A stretch of 64,000 bases of DNA from Akkermansia muciniphila (GTDB taxonomy: Bacteria; Verrucomicrobiota; Verrucomicrobiia; Verrucomicrobiales; Akkermansiaceae): positions 186,001 to 250,000 of the forward strand of contig CANQLV010000003.1 in the NCBI GenBank assembly GCA_947624785.1. Direction: 5' to 3'. A program made the position numbers and the translations under genes. How positions within the stretch are numbered: position 1 is the stretch's first letter; each line of letters begins with the position of its first letter. The notes beneath the pieces are model-generated. The model had not been told where the DNA came from. It ran no database searches and saw only the letters and a list, made by a program, of their open reading frames with translations. Shown here piece after piece: positions 62,905-64,000 of the stretch.

Positions 62905-63957
62905 TCAACCTTCTTGTCTTGCATGCGTCGTTATATAATATTCACTGTAATCTTTTACTTCTTCGGGCAGCTGTTCCTCTTTGAGCATCGCATAGTGATT
63001 AATAAAAAATCTTCTAAGATTAACATACGCTTCCCTTCCTGCCTTGTCTCGGTCTGGATACATGTGCAGTTTGTAAGTTTTCAACTTGATCAAATCAAAT
63101 TGTGGCAATATCCTTGCACCCGGTATTGCCACAGCTTTTTTCCCAGTTGAAAGCAATGCCAAGCAGTCGGTTACACCCTCACTGATGTACAAATCCTCGC
63201 CAAACTTCATCGTATTCAAGACAGGCAAATTAAACAACCTTGTCTTCTGTGCTGATATAAACTGAAAACGCGGAGCGTCCTTCTGTGTACCTAAGTATCG
63301 TGACTGCATTCCTATTAAATCAGTTCTTTCATCGTAGTAAGGGAATATCAAGCAAGGTGTGAATAAACAGAAGTATAACTTTCCGTTGGTGGTAGTTATA
63401 AAGCCACTATCTTGCAAGGTATTTGAATCGAAAACCTCGACTATCTTCTCAACTAACAATTTGGAATCGTCGATAGATACGATATTCAATTGTTTTATTA
63501 CCTCATCATTGAGGAATCGCTTCCCAAACAGAAACTCCTTTCCTTTCTCAGTGAGTGAATTATTATCCAGGATCCACTGAGCTACATTCTTTGAAAATGG
63601 TTTCTCTGTATTTTCTGACTTTAATTTCTTTTTGATACGGACTTCCTTTATGCTGTACTTAGCATGAGAATAATTTTCAATAGGAATTCCGAACTTTTTA
63701 CATAGCCACTGACACGCTTCTACAAAGTTAAATTCCGTGCATTCAGTCACAAAATCTATGGCACTCCCACTTTTGTTGCAGACAAAACAATTCCACCTCT
63801 CCCTATTGTTACCAAAGAACGATAAACTTGGGTGATGGTCTTCGTGCATAAAGCATAAGGCCTTATGCTTTCTCACTTCAATGCCTAACTGCTTTGCCAC
63901 ACTCTCGCAAGAGAGCATACGCAAACGGGATATAGTTTCTTGTGATATTCTTGCCAT
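62905..63957 (-). CDS. DnaG-type primase (CHC2 zinc finger and Toprim)
   Basis: 350 aa. N-terminal CHC2 finger: Cys35-x2-His38 (LCFMHEDHHPSLSF) and Cys57-x2-Cys60 (WNCFVCNKSGSAIDFV). Toprim around residues 245-310: LYISEGVTDCLALLST and LHMYPDRDKAGREAY with the DxD metal site. No helicase domain. First gene of the three-gene operon; would lay primers or make an initiating strand for the RT. AT-rich, foreign to the chromosome. Confidence 0.8.
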   Translation of the reverse strand: MARISQETISRLRMLSCESVAKQLGIEVRKHKALCFMHEDHHPSLSFFGNNRERWNCFVCNKSGSAIDFVTECTEFNFVEACQWLCKKFGIPIENYSHAKYSIKEVRIKKKLKSENTEKPFSKNVAQWILDNNSLTEKGKEFLFGKRFLNDEVIKQLNIVSIDDSKLLVEKIVEVFDSNTLQDSGFITTTNGKLYFCLFTPCLIFPYYDERTDLIGMQSRYLGTQKDAPRFQFISAQKTRLFNLPVLNTMKFGEDLYISEGVTDCLALLSTGKKAVAIPGARILPQFDLIKLKTYKLHMYPDRDKAGREAYVNLRRFFINHYAMLKEEQLPEEVKDYSEYYITTHARQEG

Positions 63958-63969
63958 ATAAAAACTGAA

Positions 63970-63998
63970 ATTTTACATGATTATCTATTTACATTCAA
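63970..63998 (-). promoter_or_regulatory. Promoter of the primase-RT operon
   Basis: Minus strand TTGAAT (63998-63993), 17-nt spacer, TAAAAT (63975-63970), 13 nt before the primase ATG at 63957. Sigma70-like. Confidence 0.5.
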
Positions 63999-64000
63999 TC

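Overview
The window looks like Verrucomicrobiota chromosome, most probably Akkermansia. The core genes (RuvB, FabH, MiaA, MnmA, MnmE, a secreted GH20 hexosaminidase) are GC-rich, and the gene set fits a mucin-feeding gut bacterium. This is judged by eye; no database was searched. Layout: 1-2255 holds the end of a type II restriction-modification/repair cassette (C5 methyltransferase, HNH nuclease, Vsr). 2256-34479 is a complete-looking ~32 kb siphovirus-like prophage in the 3' end of a tRNA-Ser(GGA) gene, bounded by a 19-bp direct repeat. 34551-58275 is host chromosome with a surface-polysaccharide locus. 58853-63957 is an AT-rich three-gene operon encoding a DnaG-type primase, an unknown protein and a large reverse transcriptase-HD protein, probably a defence system.

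The main finding is in the prophage. Eight essential late genes (small and large terminase, portal, major capsid, tail tube candidate, collagen-like fibre, endolysin, a large tail protein) have no ATG, GTG or TTG at the place where their conserved N-termini begin. In all eight, an in-frame AGG codon sits exactly there. Between the large terminase and portal genes (21399-21472, minus strand) lies a 74-nt tRNA gene with the hallmark of a bacterial initiator tRNA (unpaired C1 x A72, encoded ACCA end, GG/CC at the foot of the anticodon stem), but its anticodon is CCU, the complement of AGG. The tRNA has its own TTGACA-N17-TATGTG promoter overlapped by a perfect inverted repeat. I infer a phage-encoded, regulated alternative initiation system: host ribosomes would not start these late proteins until the phage initiator tRNA is made.

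Phage organisation: almost everything runs leftward (minus strand). From the right come the integrase, a ribbon-helix-helix repressor behind a promoter with an operator in its spacer, small early genes, RecT/YqaJ recombination genes, an internal methyltransferase gene with a second long same-strand reading frame inside it, and a replication initiator with DnaC-type loader. A short rightward block (23521-24909) separates these from the late region: packaging, capsid, connectors, tail tube, fibre, lysis cassette, tape measure, tail, and a glycosyltransferase-like gene. An AT-rich segment (about 5235-7650) inside the tail module looks horizontally exchanged.

The chromosomal flank carries a polysaccharide locus (GT2, GT8 and GT4 glycosyltransferases, a Wzx-like flippase, a left-handed beta-helix acyltransferase) with an orphan phage-fibre gene whose C-terminus closely resembles the prophage fibre, then tRNA-modification genes miaA, mnmA and mnmE.
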